This document shows, one piece after another, positions 38,001 to 52,269 of a stretch of DNA of 64,000 nt. Under the pieces are notes generated by a model. That model was given only the letters and a program-made list of their open reading frames with translations. It was not told the DNA's origin and made no database searches. The position numbers and the translations under genes are program-made. The stretch is from Chondrilla cf. caribensis (Eukaryota; Porifera; Demospongiae; Chondrillida; Chondrillidae): positions 1,785,345-1,849,344 of the forward strand of contig OZ026559.1 of NCBI GenBank assembly GCA_964020155.1, read 5' to 3'. How positions within the stretch are numbered: position 1 is the first letter of the stretch; each line of letters begins with the position of its first letter.

Positions 38001-41000
38001 GAAGGGTACTCCAGGAGAACACACCGTACCAGTCTCCTCAATCATTGATGTTGTTCAAGCCAGAGGGATGTATGTTAACTCCAGAGAACATCCACTTAAG
38101 CTGGTTTCATTGAAAGACCTCTTTCTTGACTGGGAAATATCAGTGACACTGCTGGAGAAGATGGTATCTATTTCCAAAATATATCATGATCCTCAGTCTA
38201 CAGCAGAAGACGATAGTGAAGACACCCACAGTGGGCCTGTGATGTGTGACAGACATTATCATGAAAGTGAGCTTCACGTTTCATTTATTTTCCAATGATA
38301 TATTTCATTATTTTAAGATTAACAGATTAGGACTATTTCAGTTTTCTTTGTCCAATTGAGATTGAAATTGTTCGTCCCTTGTACTTGGGACACTATAGTA
38401 ACTGTGTTGGAGAGTTGTAGGATTTCCTCTTTAGCTGAGACTCTACTAAGGCAGATCAAACTTAGTAAGTGCTATTACTGTACAATTGGACATATTTGAA
38501 CAGCCTCCATCTTAGAATGGTGAATTGTCTAAATTGATTGCTGGATCTGTGCATAAATTGTGTAGTTGTAATAGTAACTGTCATACCACTATATACAATA
38601 AAATTTTTGATATCATACGCATGTGTCCAATTGATCCAAAGCAGTGTGATGCCATTGGTAACCACATATTAGGCAGATTGCTTTATATATTGAATGTGAA
38701 CCTTACATCCAGTGTAACATTCACATCTTAAAGACCTGATACAATATGACTGCTAGATCATATTCTTCTGTTGTTCACCATTCAACCTTCTATCTCACTG
38801 CTACTGCATTCTAGCTGGCTCGAATACTCCTCAAGACACAGGTACTTCAGAACAGGAATCACCAAGTGGTGATAAGGAGCAGAATATCACTGTACATGGA
38901 CCTAGTCCAGGACCTGGCAAACATGGTTCCAAAGATGATGTTACATGTACGTAAGTTGTCTAGAGTACACGGCTTGTGTAGACAATAGACTAGGACTATT
39001 TTAGTTTTCTTTTCCCAAGTGAGATTAAAGTTGTTGATGTTAGCTTGTAACATTTGAATGTCCCCTATCTCCATGCAGGTCAAAAGCTCATACTGTTAGA
39101 TGTATATTCAGCTTTAACTACTGAAGACATAGTGGCATCTAGATGGCAGCTCTTTGCTCATTACTTGAAAGTTGAAAGGGATTTCATTCAGCTCATTGAG
39201 GAAGCATGTTTTGAGTCTTCTGGCAGGTTCTATGGGCAAAAACGATTGAAGAGAGAAGTGTGTCTTTATAACGTACTTGAAGCATGGTTATCTAAAAAGG
39301 AAGGCACAGGTGACCTCCCTCGCACATGGGACACTATTGTAACTGTGTTGGAGATTTGCCGAATACCCACTTTAGCTGAGAGTCTCAGAAAACAGATCAG
39401 ATTCAGTAAGCACTATTACTCAAAAGAACATGCATGAGCAGCCTCAGCCTTAGAATTAATGGTGACATGTCTAAATTGATTATTGGATCCAAACATAAAA
39501 TATTGGAATGGTAACTGTTCTGATATTATACACATTAGAATAATCCACACGGCCATCTGTCAGTGTCTAGTTCATCCCATGATCCTCACATCCAGCATAA
39601 CATTCATATCCTAAAGACCTGATACAATATGACCACTAGATCTTTCAGATTCTGCTGTTGTTTACCATCAAATCTTCTACCTCACTTCTACTACTTTCTA
39701 GCTGGCTCAAATACTTCTCAAGACACAAGTACTTCAGAACAGGAATCACCAAGTGGTGATGAGGAGCAGAATACCACTGTACTTGGACCTGGTCAAAGAC
39801 CTGGCAAACATGGTTCCAAAGATGGTGGTACATGTAAGTCGTCTAGAGTACACGGCTAGTGTGCGAGTGTTTTACACACATTTCTCTCTATGTCTCTCTG
39901 AACAGGGAGGGATAACAGTAGCTTACCACCTAGTGAACAAGATGTGCCTGAACCTCTCACTCCTGACAATGGAGATGTAGAGTCCTCACTTGAACAGGCT
40001 GTATTTGATACAGGTTTGTGTATACGTACATGTATACAAGTTCTTATAGACAAACCTGAATAAGCCTGAATATGGAGTAGGTAGAAACCTATGAAATTTA
40101 TGGTTATGTTTGCAAACACTAACTGTATGTCCGTATTTTATGTACAAACATTGCTATGACAAGGGATGGTAGTATAGTTTGTGCATTCTGTTACCTGACT
40201 AGGTTCAAATAGCCACGTACTGTAATATGCCATGTTGTTACTTGTTAATTTGAATTTTATTTGATCACTTACATGATCCCCTATATCCCTGGTTGCATTC
40301 CCTACACAATGTGACAATGAATTCTCGTTAATCTGCCACAATTTGTTTTGAAAAATATGGGGGAATGACGAATGTGGTGGATTAACTGGATTTTCTCTAC
40401 TACTTGCCTATCAAATAGGTTCTGACAAATTACATGTGGGAGATAAAAAAATTTGGGTGATAAAGTGGTGGTGGATTAATGGGAATTCACTGTACATGTT
40501 TAATGTGTATTCATTGGGATTTGCTTGGATTGCCAAGTAATCCTCTGCTCGGCATGTTCCTGTAGATATGAGTCCTTCTGATGTTGGCCTACAAGAGATA
40601 TTGGAGATGCTTCCAGTTTGGGAAAAATATGCCATTTCCCTGGGTCTAACTATTGAGCAGGTGGAGTATTACCAAGGGCTGCCGCAGAGGACTATGAGAG
40701 GATTGTTGGCCCTAAAGTACTGGAGGGATGGACAGTGTGGGCCATCCTATCCTTGTACATGGAGATATTTGCTTGATGTCATCAAAGATCGTTTGGGGCA
40801 CAACGTAGCTGAAGATTTGAGGAAGAAAGTTGCTGCTAATAAATCCTGGACAATCTCAACTCCAACTGGTGGGTTATGTCTTCAGTGTATGGTTACATCA
40901 TGTGCAGTAAAACCTTGCATGTGTGTTTGTGTATGCATGCCTGCATGTATTCTGTGTTCTTATTAGTGGTTTGCATACTTACTAGTTATTGCATGAGGAT

Positions 41001-41733
41001 ACCCAACATGTCTTCACCACCCTGACATTACCATGTACCATTCTAATAACACAGGGAACCTACCAACCTCACAAGCCAATATCCATGATAATACAGGTAT
41101 TGCTGAACCGGACACACCTGCCCAGCATTGACTATGATCAAGTTCTTTACTTCTGGTGTAATCTGTAGATACCCTCCCAACCTTGCTGGATACCAATAAT
41201 GGCAATAAAGACAAATTAAATATCAAATCTATTGAACACCTTGACAGAGTACAAAATGAAGCTTCCGAATCAAAAGATCGACAAGAAGATGAGCCTGGCA
41301 GTAAACCTCGACTGAATCAGAGGTGTACGTGTAAGATGAACTGATAAGACTGTTTACTGATGTAAAATTACAATCCTGTTATTATTAATTTCAGTTTATC
41401 TTTGTTTTACCTATAGTACTCCAAATGAAACCAACTGAAGCAGAGCTAGTTCAATTAGTTGGATCACAGATGTGTGCTAAGTGGAATACCTTTGCCGTCT
41501 ACTTGGGTTTGGAGGAACACATTTCAGCTGAACTATCTCACCAATGCCTCAGAGAACCAAAGGACTGTTTCATAGAAGTAGTTGGTCGATGGCTGTCACG
41601 TGAAGATGGTACAGGTGACAACCCACGTACATGGGAGACTGTCTTTAGTGCCCTTCAAGAGATGAGGTTCACTCTTCTTGTGAAGGAGGTGACACAGAAA
41701 TTGTCCAAGAGACTGGAAACCTCCCAACAATAG
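32044..41733 (+). CDS. ANK-Roc-COR-death domain protein 2 (ROCO family)
   Basis: Predicted exons: 32044-38266, 38815-38946, 39079-39405, 39702-39833, 39906-40013, 40566-40868, 41055-41096, 41169-41324, 41417-41733; about 2579 residues, all junctions phase 1. The N-terminus repeats the 38-residue module twice, then ankyrin repeats run to about 1460. P-loop GYPKCGKT lies at 1469-1476, followed by DFAGQSEYY and an SHLD motif, then COR-like sequence to about 2074. Death domains: about 2119-2227 (like the first of gene 1), 2308-2408 (divergent, unique to this gene) and 2475-2579 (like the last of gene 1). The second death domain of gene 1 is missing. The exon at 38815 is a linker duplicate; splicing 38266 straight to 39079 would also keep frame, so isoforms are possible. 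The function inferred is the same as for its neighbour, with no kinase domain. Confidence 0.83.
38376..38464 (+). pseudogene. Truncated death-domain exon relic inside gene 2
   Basis: This copies the last 89 or so bases of the first death-domain exon of gene 1 (acttgggacactatNgtaactg, then a gtaagtgctattactg donor) but has lost the 5' part and the acceptor. Its reading frame is still open. Together with the linker exon at 38815-38946 it is the remains of a tandem duplication of a death-domain-plus-linker pair, whose intact copy is 39079-39833. Confidence 0.8.
40566..40868 (+). other. Gene 2-specific divergent death-domain exon
   Basis: The 303-bp phase 1-1 exon encodes a helical segment with W-E-K-Y-A-I-S-L-G-L, then R-G-L-L-A-L-K-Y-W and T-W-R-Y-L-L-D-V-I, the Trp and Leu spacing of a death-fold domain. 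It is much more different from the other death-domain exons than they are from each other. No counterpart is seen in the 3' exons of genes 1 or 3. The flanking linkers 39906-40013 and 41055-41096 are also specific to this gene. Confidence 0.7.
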
Positions 41734-43190
<1,457 letters not shown>

Positions 43191-44149
43191 ACCTGGGTGC
43201 AGAGTAACACATTAGAGATGAAGTATCTCTCAACTGCCATAGAGTGGCAAAGGACAGCTTCATAGAAGTAGTTGGTTGATGGCTGTCACATGACGATGTT
43301 ACAGGTGACACCCCACATAAATAGGAGACTCTCTTTATCAAAAGAAGCTCCTATCTTTCCTCAAGGGAATTTGACAAGGATTTGTAAACACTGTCCTTTC
43401 TATACTGTGGTTAGTTCACATACGTATATTCACCTGCACACACATGCATGCATGTATGCATATACACACATTCACCCACCCACACATGCATTTTGTAAAC
43501 ACATGCAAACACACATACAATGTGTGCTAATGTCACCTTCCCCATCTACTTGTGTGTAGAGGAAATTCAACTCTCTCTAGTTGAGTGTAGAGGATCACAT
43601 TATAGAGATGAACTATCTATCAACTGCCATAGAGTGGCAAAGGACTACTTCATAGAAGTAGTTGGTCGATGGCTGTCACATGAAGATGGTACAGGTGACA
43701 GCCCACATACATGGGAGACTGTCTTTACCAAAAAGAAGCTCCTATCACTCCTCAAGGGAATTTGGCAGGAAGACATCAGCATTGTCAAGTGTTATGCTGT
43801 GGTTAGTTCACATATGTACATATGTGTACACACATACATCCATGACCTCCACAGACATATACATGGCATGTTATATTGTACACATGTACAGTGACTGAAT
43901 GGTTACCATGGTGACCATATTCCGCCCACTTTTCAGAGTCCTGGATTGGAACTACTGTTCACTGTCCAAAAGTTTAATATCTGTGGGTGACAATAACAGT
44001 TCCTGCTTGGTCAACACCATCACTGAAGCTTATACACCAGTGTTAGATGGTGTACTTAACCCACAGTAGAGACAACAGCTCTCATTATCAGAATTTGACA
44101 ATTGCAAGGAGTCATAAAGATATCTTAACTTGTATTATGGTTAGTTTCA

Positions 44150-44526
<377 letters not shown>

Positions 44527-45662
44527 CACCCACGCATACACGCACGCACGCAGGTACTGTATGCTCAGTAACATATCTCTCCCTCTACCTGGGTGTAGAG
44601 GAACACATTATAGAGATGAAGTATCTCTCAACTGCCATTGAGTGGCAAAGGACTGCTTCATAGAAGTAGTTGGTCAATGGCTGTCACATGAAGATGGTAC
44701 AGGTGACAGCCCACGTACATGGGAGACTGTCTTTAACAAAAAGAAGCTCCTAACCCTCCTCAAGAGGATGATTAATCCAGTTGTGAACCTCTCTACTGGA
44801 CCACATGTGTAGGTGAGATGAACTCATAATGCTATTTTGAGTGTCCTTATGACTATTCTTTGGTTCTATTTATAGTGCTCCAGATTCAACTCACAGAAGC
44901 ACACCTAGTAAGATTGGTTGGATCACAGGATGTGTGCTCAGTGAATACCTATCCTTCTACCTAGGTGTAGAGGAGGACATTAGAGATGAAGTATCTCTCA
45001 ACTGCCAGAGTGACAAAGGACTGCTTCATAGAAGTAGTTGGTCAATGGCTGTCACATGAAGATGGTACAGGTGACAACCCACATACATGGGAGACTGTCT
45101 TTACCAAAAAGAAGCTCCTAACACTCCTCAAGGGAATTTGGTGAGGAATTGTATACAGTATCCTAGCTGATGTTATGGTTCGTTTTAATGTACATGCAGA
45201 AGCATACGCACAAAAACACCCACCCATGTACACACACATGCATACATACATACACATACACACATACGTATATATACACATACATACATACGTACGTACA
45301 TTTGCACACAAATATGTGCTGTATTCAGTGAATATGTTTCTCTTCACTTATGTGTAGAAGAACACATAAGTGAAATATATCTAAATGTATCTAAATGTCA
45401 AGGACAGGGAGTCTGGACCACACATGTAGGTAAGACAAACAAATAATCATACTAATACTCACTGTCCTCATACAACACTTCTTTGGTTGTTGCTTGGCCT
45501 TGTAGTGTTCCAGGTTGAAGCAGCTGAAGCACAGCTGGTAGGATTGGTTGGAATACTGAAGTGTGCTCAGTGGATATGAGGTCCCTCTACTTGGATCAAG
45601 TAGAGAAGCACATTAGAGATGATTAATCTCTCAACTGCCCTAAAGTGTATCCACGCACACAT

Positions 45663-45664
<2 letters not shown>

Positions 45665-45704
<40 letters not shown>
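45665..45704. repeat. Short (CA)n microsatellite
   Basis: A roughly 40-bp CA run splits a death-domain relic. In unit 1 the same spot (about 22926-22940) has only about 14 bp. Confidence 0.95.
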
Positions 45705-45707
<3 letters not shown>

Positions 45708-46099
45708 TGTGTGCTATGTTCAAAATCCCTCTACCTGGGTGTAGAGGAACACATAAGAGACATACTCAACTGCCATAGAGTGGCAAAGGACTGCTTCATA
45801 GAAGTAGTCCATCAATGGCTGTCACATGAAGATGGTACAGTCTGGTCTTGTGAAGTGAACAAGATGTTCATATCTCTCTCACTACTGACAACAGGCAACA
45901 GTCTTCACCTACACAGACTGGAGCTGATGAAGGTTTGTATTTATGTACATACATTATCCTGTGTATTGTCCTCTAAATTCAAAATTTCCTGTCCACCCTT
46001 CTGTGTGGTACCATTGTTACTCCATCTCATGTTGTCCTCAATAGAGAGGTACCATTATACAAAACGTCATATCCTAGTCTCAAAGTGTCCTTAATGGAC

Positions 46100-47145
46100 A
46101 GGTTCTGCCATATGCATACACAATCAAACACACACCCATGTACAATCTCGTACATAATTACAATCTCAATTCTGTTCTCAGCATGTTTTCCAATGGACAT
46201 GTAGACCGAATATTATTTTGGTATGTTGGAATGGTCAACATGTCACAGAGCCTGTCATATGGTGGTGAACTGTACTCACCTCATCACGTCCATGTACAAT
46301 AGTAGTCAATAGTATCATTCAGAGATGATTTTCATATATCGAATTAGTTGCTGTATTTACCAACAAGTGCATGTATGTAGCATTGTTTATTCCTATTATA
46401 TTCTAATAATTATTATTTTAATTTATTTTGATAATGTTTGTGTATTATTCAAAATTGGCATTAAGAGTAATTACAAAATATTGCTATGCAATGCAATTTC
46501 GAACTGAATTCAAACATCATATTCTCTATAGCTATATCACATTTGATACATAAAATTATGTGATGATCATTAATTATGGTGCATGTTTGATTTCAATGAA
46601 TCCTGGTGTGCATCAGGTGAGTAATTATACTAAAAATGGTTAATAATACCACTAATGCTATAATTATTAGTGACCATGCCAATTAATATTCATGAATTAT
46701 AGTTTAAAACAATAGTCTATTTATTATGCGCAGTGATTATTCCGAGAAATGAATTTTGCAAAATTACTCAATAGAATTAGTAAAATATATGGATTGCTAT
46801 TATAGAATTATACAATTTATAAAAATAAAATAATAATAATAATTGGAATCAATTGCAATGAAGACTATAATATTTTCAACACAACACACATTCAATAATT
46901 AGGTGCACCCGCCACCTTAATAATATAATAGCAATAGCTATAATCAATAAAAGGCTAATGATAATAATATATATTGTGTATTTTAACACAGGTACACTTC
47001 AAATAGCATCAATTTTATATTTGACTTAGTATTTTGTGAAAAGATCAAATTAGGTATAATATTATACATTCATTCTCAAATTCCTTCCCATAATATATTT
47101 GAAAATGCCAAGCATCTCTGAAAGTACCTCATATAACGGGCCAGG
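46100..47145. other. AT-rich spacer at the end of unit 2, no gene seen
   Basis: Aligns with 23290-24275 of unit 1 and leads into the third satellite array. No coding or RNA features were recognised. Confidence 0.65.
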
Positions 47146-47149
47146 TGTG

Positions 47150-48520
47150 GAGGTGAGGAGTGCTTCATAATCTAGATCTGGACATCAGCTAGGTCTGGAA
47201 CAAATATCAGCTTGACATGTCCCCTCTGCCATGAGCTACCCAAGAAGGTAATTAGCATCTTATCCCTATTCTGTCCCATACATTGATAATATTAACCACC
47301 TCAGAATAAACACAGGGTCATAGGCAACGTTTGCATGGATGGGAAGTGTTTCAAAGTTTAGATCAATTTACCAGCTATGTGTGATAAAATATCAGCTTGC
47401 CACGCCCCTCTGCCGTGAGTTACGTACGCAATAAGATCATTAGCATTTTTATTCCTATTCTCTCCCATACATTGATAATAATTAACCACCTCAGAATAAA
47501 CCTAGGTTTACAGGCCACATATATGTAGATGGGAAGTGTTTCAATGCTTAGAGCAATTTACAAGCTGTGTGTAGAAAAAATATCAGCTTGACACACCCCC
47601 TCTGCCATGAGTTACGCAATAAGACAATTTACATTTTTATTCCTATTCTCTCCCATACAATGAATATTATTAACCACCTCAGAATAAACCTAGGTTTACA
47701 GACCACATATATGGAGATGGGAAGTGTTTCAAAGCTTAGAGCAATTTCCCAGCTGTGTGTAGAAAACATATCAGCTGGACACCCCCCCTCTGCCATGAGT
47801 TATGCAATAAGACAATTTACATTTTTATTCCTATTCTCTCCCATACATTGAATATTATTAACCACCTCAGAATGAACCTAGCTTCACAGGCCACATGCAT
47901 ATATGGAGATGGGAAGTGTTTCAATACTTAGAGCAATTTACCAGCTGTGTGTAGAAAAACTATCAGCTGGACACCCCCCTTTGCCATGAATTACGCAATA
48001 AGACAATTAGCATTTTTATTCCTATTCTCTCCCATACATTGAATATATTAACCACCTCAGAATCAACCTAGGTTTACAGGCCACATGTATGGAAATGGGA
48101 AGTGTTTCAAAGCTTAGACCAATTTACCAACTGTGTGTAGAACAAATATCATGACACACCCCCTCTGCCATGAGTTACATAATATAGACACTTAACATTT
48201 TTATTCCTATTCTCTCCCATACATTGATAATAATTAACCACCTCAGAATAAACCTAGGTTTACAGGCCACATATATGAAGATGGGAAGTGTTTCAAAGCT
48301 TAGACCAATTTACCTACTGTGTGTAGAAAAAATATCAGCTTGACACCCCCCCTCTGCCATGAGTTATGCAATAAGACAATTTCAATGTGCATTTGTATTC
48401 CTAATGTCTCCCATACATTGAATATATTAGCAACCTCAGAATTATTTTAACCTAGGTTTACAGGCTGCACGTTTTGGAGTGGGAAAATGATAACATATCA
48501 GCTTGACACACCTCCTCTGC
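47150..48520. repeat. 188-bp satellite array 3
   Basis: About seven units of the same family. The left edge is the same as array 2. The right edge differs: the array ends at about 48520 in unique sequence instead of the shared degenerate units seen at 4950 and 26270, so unit 3 has a different breakpoint there. Confidence 0.95.
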
Positions 48521-48758
48521 AAATTGATATTCATGATAATTGCAGTAATTTAATGAGAAAATGATAATTACATATTGGAGGGCATGTGAAGAAATAATAT
48601 CAATAATATCATTATAAAGATGAATTGAAAATAATATCATTATAATAATACAAGGTTGGAGTAGTGAAATATTAAATAAATCACATTATATTACATATGT
48701 AAGTTATGTACAGAAATTTTGTATCATTATATCAGATGATTTATACGAAATTAGCTCT

Positions 48759-49866
48759 TTAAAACAGTCCAGCATCTTTCTTCAGTGAAGTCTTCTTCCA
48801 CAGGGGAAGTTTAGTAGAGTCCCATTTGCTCATTTTGAATACATTCTACATAATGAAACAAGGAAGCACAGAAGTACATTGAAATGTTGATTAGGATTGT
48901 AATGCAAACCTACTATAGTACTTGGAGAAAAGTTATAGACTAAGTTATGAATGATATAAATTTGATCTGTCATTAATAACACTGCACTTGGAATTTCCTG
49001 ATAAGGATTTACTGTAGAACCTTTTACAATTGCAACCACCTATGGGAACAATAATTATTTTACTGGTCTTAATTGTAAAGGTGATCCTTATTCTGATGTT
49101 AAAAGGGTATAGAGTAACACAGTACAGGAATTTGCGAGACCAAAAGATAGTGGTCCCATTTTGGAGGTGGTCTTGAGTTGATTCTACTGTAATATTTGAG
49201 ACTAAACAAAAATACAAGATTCCATTGATTACAATAATGCTCACAGTAGTTAGTAACCTCTCCATGGAAATGTATACAAGCAAACTTACAATAGCCACAC
49301 ACAATACAACAACAGCTTTGTGTACTTACGTTAAACTCTTCCTCACTCAAGTATAGCTCTCTAGTTTCTTAGTTTCTTAGGGTCAACTCCTTCAGGGAGT
49401 GGCTTCTTCTGTAGTTCTGCCAAGCTGTATTGGTCCGTGCTTAGCTTCTTCAGCTCCTCTGCAGCATCCAGGGAGTGGGGAGAACGGATCGTCACGTGCT
49501 GTTTGTTACACAAGGCAATGCTCGAGTCATGAGACCAGTAGGGGAAATGATTTGCAAATTTCTCGTGTTCATAGCCAGCCAAGACAATGTGTACTACAAT
49601 ACAACAACAGCTTTGTGTACTTACGTTAAACTCTTCCTCACTCAAGTAGCTCTCTAGCTTTCTCGGGTCAACTCCTTCAGGGAGTGGCTTCTTCTGTAGT
49701 TCTGCCAAGCTGTATTGGTACCTGCTTAGCTTAGTCAGTACCTCTGTGGTGTCTAGAGAGTGGAGCGAACAGATCAATACGTAGTAGGGAAGATCATTTG
49801 CAAATTTCTCATGTTCATAGCCAGCCAAGACGATGTGTACCTTGGGTTCTCGAATACGTTCACATG
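48759..49866 (-). CDS. 3' end of a villin/supervillin-type headpiece gene (partial)
   Basis: Minus-strand exons 49866-49625 and 48845-48759 join in phase 0 across GTAAGT and an acceptor cattatgtag. The first encodes FANDLPY, then YSLAELQKKPLPEGVDPRKL and ESYLSEEEF; the second encodes VFKMSK, KLPLWKK and LKKDAGLF followed by stop. That is a complete villin headpiece signature: the PLPEGVD turn, the YLS-[DE]-E-[DE]-F helix, the PLW motif, the Lys-rich actin-binding helix and the terminal LF. Headpieces bind F-actin and end villin, supervillin and related proteins. The exon at 49866 begins in phase 1 after acceptor ctcatag, so more upstream exons are required. I find no gelsolin-repeat exon between it and the gene 3 promoter, so the gene is probably a truncated tail fragment. 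A damaged duplicate of the first exon lies in the intron. Confidence 0.75.
49012..49189. mobile_element. Tigger/pogo-like MITE in the headpiece intron
   Basis: The left end is ctgtagaacctttt and the right end on the other strand is cagtagaatcaact, with TA on both sides (49010-49011, 49190-49191). The 178-bp size and TA target agree with a mariner/pogo-type MITE, but the ends are more diverged than in the copy at 8299-8496. Confidence 0.65.
49330..49612 (-). pseudogene. Frameshifted duplicate of the headpiece exon
   Basis: A tandem copy, offset 295 bp from the exon 49625-49866. It repeats the FANHFPYWSHD and YSLAELQKKPLPEGVDP segments, but an insertion after VDPKKL breaks the frame and produces a stop, although the GTAAGT donor at 49329-49324 is intact. 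It has lost the 5' acceptor region, joining directly to ttgtattgtag. It must be skipped for a proper headpiece to be made. Confidence 0.75.
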
Positions 49867-49869
49867 CTA

Positions 49870-50900
49870 TGAGATAGCAAACACAACATACATTCTGAGA
49901 GAGGCTACAATGGGGGTATATGCATTACATCATTACATCACACCACTATGTACAGGTGTACTGGTTGATACAGTACATACACATGTAAAAGAACCTGGTA
50001 AGTGGTTCATAGGTATACACACATACGTATATGTACAAAATACATTCATATATACAATAAAATAATAATTGATATACTAACACTATATACACTATATACA
50101 CCCTTAATCATTGACACACACTTTGGCATAATTCAGGGCTGTCTGTAGTGCCAACCTCTTATATTTCACAAAGGCACAGAACACAAATGATAGAGGAATA
50201 TACCATATACTTTACACAATGATAAGCTAAGGCTTACAAATCTGATTTGAGAGTTGAATGTATTCTTGGACACAGAATGCAAAAACATGAGCCCAGAAAG
50301 ACTGGATGTTCTGACCTGGCAGGAATTAGATGATATGGGAAGCTAATTAACCAATTTCATCAAGAACATCCTAAGCTGAAAATAAGCATAATAAACACAA
50401 TATTTTCAGCTTAGGTATACTTTGCAGTTCAGTCGTGTACGGGTTTCAAAATACTTTTGTAGCAGAGTTTTCTCATACATCTCATATTCGTACAGTATCA
50501 CAGTAAAACCTGCAGCCGAATCGTGCTGCGCTAGATGGTCATTGAAATCATAGATCATACAACCTGTGCAGAAATCAACCAGTCACAGTACGGCTGACTG
50601 AACACATCAATCGGCTATATAAGGAGAATCATCGGTGTTACTGACGTAGTGGGACCTCCGAAACGAGCCTAAGATGAACACATATTGGTATGCTACAAAA
50701 ATAAATCACGCAATAGCTACTTAGCTACTATGATAGAATGTTCAGGAGTTTTGAATTTGCAAGTTTGGAAATCGGTCAAGACTTGTACTGTCTCCTCTAT
50801 CGTCCAGGTTCCTGACTATCCCACGATTAACCAAATTAAACCGAAGGTCATTCTCCAACAGTTTCTTTCGCACCACGAACACAATGAAGTGCTCAACCCA
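49870..50900. other. Unit 3-specific flank, no gene supported
   Basis: This stretch has no counterpart in units 1 or 2. It contains a short + frame around 50290-50345 ending MGS, and a 75-codon + frame at 50685-50912. Neither shows a domain or splice context I can support. Confidence 0.5.
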
Positions 50901-51529
50901 TCGGATTGGTGAGTAAAGGTGCTCTTCGATTGGAATAAAGATCCCATGACGACATATGATGTAGAGAGCTCAATATCACGTGGTAATCCCTATTGACTCG
51001 ACCAACGCCCAGTTTTAACTTATTGATCCAAATCGATAAGAATCGTATTTTTAATCGAGGTGAGTCGAGTTATACACCATAAATTATCAGTCAAATTTGT
51101 CTCACTGGCTGTAATCTCTCTTCTAAAGGACAGCAAACTCCATGATATACGATTTTCCAGCGACCTATTTCTGATCTGTACCCGCGGCTTAACTACTGAG
51201 CAAGCGGTCAGCGTCATCACTGAGTTGTTAACGCCTTGAAAGGTAATTCTTAAGTTTCTTTAGCCCTTACATGACTTTACCGGGATCAGGTAAAGAGAAC
51301 GGACCCACTTGCCGTATTGATTAAAGACGTCGGCATGGCATCATACCCGCTCTATTGGGGTAGGAGTAGCTAGGGGTTAGGGTTGAACATTTGTTTATTT
51401 TCAATGAATTGCTATACATTTTCTCCTAAAGGACCCCGGTGAACTCCACCATATCCGAAGGTACAGCGATTTGTCCTGATCCCTACCCTGACTATAGCTA
51501 CCACTCATCGTTTTGAATATTTCTTCAAG
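50900..51529 (+). promoter_or_regulatory. Conserved promoter block and putative exon 1 of gene 3
   Basis: Counterpart of the promoter block in the other units, with inverted CCAAT (50929-50933), TGACG (about 50947) and CACGTG (50977-50982), 48 bp apart. Here the downstream part is present twice in diverged form: about 51050-51240 ends in cttgaaag/gtaatt, and about 51405-51529 ends in ttcttcaag/gtaatt. Two alternative first exons are therefore possible. The intron from 51530 would end at 53946. Confidence 0.5.
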
Positions 51530-51830
51530 GTAATTTACTTATTCTGCTATGCATGAATGATCCTGCTGTGTAGTGCATGTATTATAGCCAACATTCGTTA
51601 TGATGACGATTTGTACTGTCGTCTACAATATTATTAAGTAAATAGCCTAAGGGATCATTATAATGAAAACATTTACTATTATACTAGATACTCTTTACTT
51701 CGCAAAAATAAGCTAAAACGAGTAAACCCCCATTTCTTGTTCAATACCCTGCCCAACTCCTGGGTTATATGAAGTCGAGGTTGGTGTTATTAGAATTGCA
51801 AATATCTTGTGCATACTTTAATGCTATAAT

Positions 51831-52174
51831 TAGGGCAGGAAATCGGCTGTAATGTTGAAATTGATTAACAGTACACATTAATTGATTGATTTATTGATTA
51901 ATCACTGGAAATAATTGAGTGGGCGTAACCGGTAACCACACCCACATTGTACTGAGTAGTCATCCAATATAGATGTGAAGTGAAGTCCTTAGAGTCCTTT
52001 TCAGATACAAAATTGAACCCATGGAGTTAAAGGTTCTGGGTGATAAGGTGGGAGTGGCTGCCTCTTCTACTCACTTAATTACTTACTGAGATTAATCGAT
52101 TTGCTTATACTATTACCAATAATCAGATTTGAAATGAAAATCGATTGATTAGGTAATTAATCGTCCCAGCACTA
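51831..52174. mobile_element. hAT-like MITE with perfect 8-bp target duplication
   Basis: A 344-bp element flanked by gctataat on both sides (51823-51830 and 52175-52182). Its ends are tagggcaggaaatcg and, on the other strand, tagtgctgggacgatt, which match loosely. The internal sequence is rich in attgatt and attaatcg. The uninterrupted site is visible in unit 2 (about 31202-31215). The 8-bp duplication points to hAT. No transposase is encoded. Confidence 0.85.
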
Positions 52175-52269
52175 GCTATAATATAAATTAAATGTTATGC
52201 TTACGCATGGGAAAGCATATTATGTGCATGTTATACAGGAGGTCACATGGAAAACAGGATAGGTACAGG

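Noticed and set aside
49099..49350. Minus-strand frames of 83 and 119 codons at 48945-49350
   Set aside because: They run through the headpiece intron and the MITE at 49012-49189, past the GTAAGT donor; they are not coding.
50685..50912. 75-codon + frame before the gene 3 promoter block
   Set aside because: No domain, no splice signals in phase and no counterpart in units 1 or 2.
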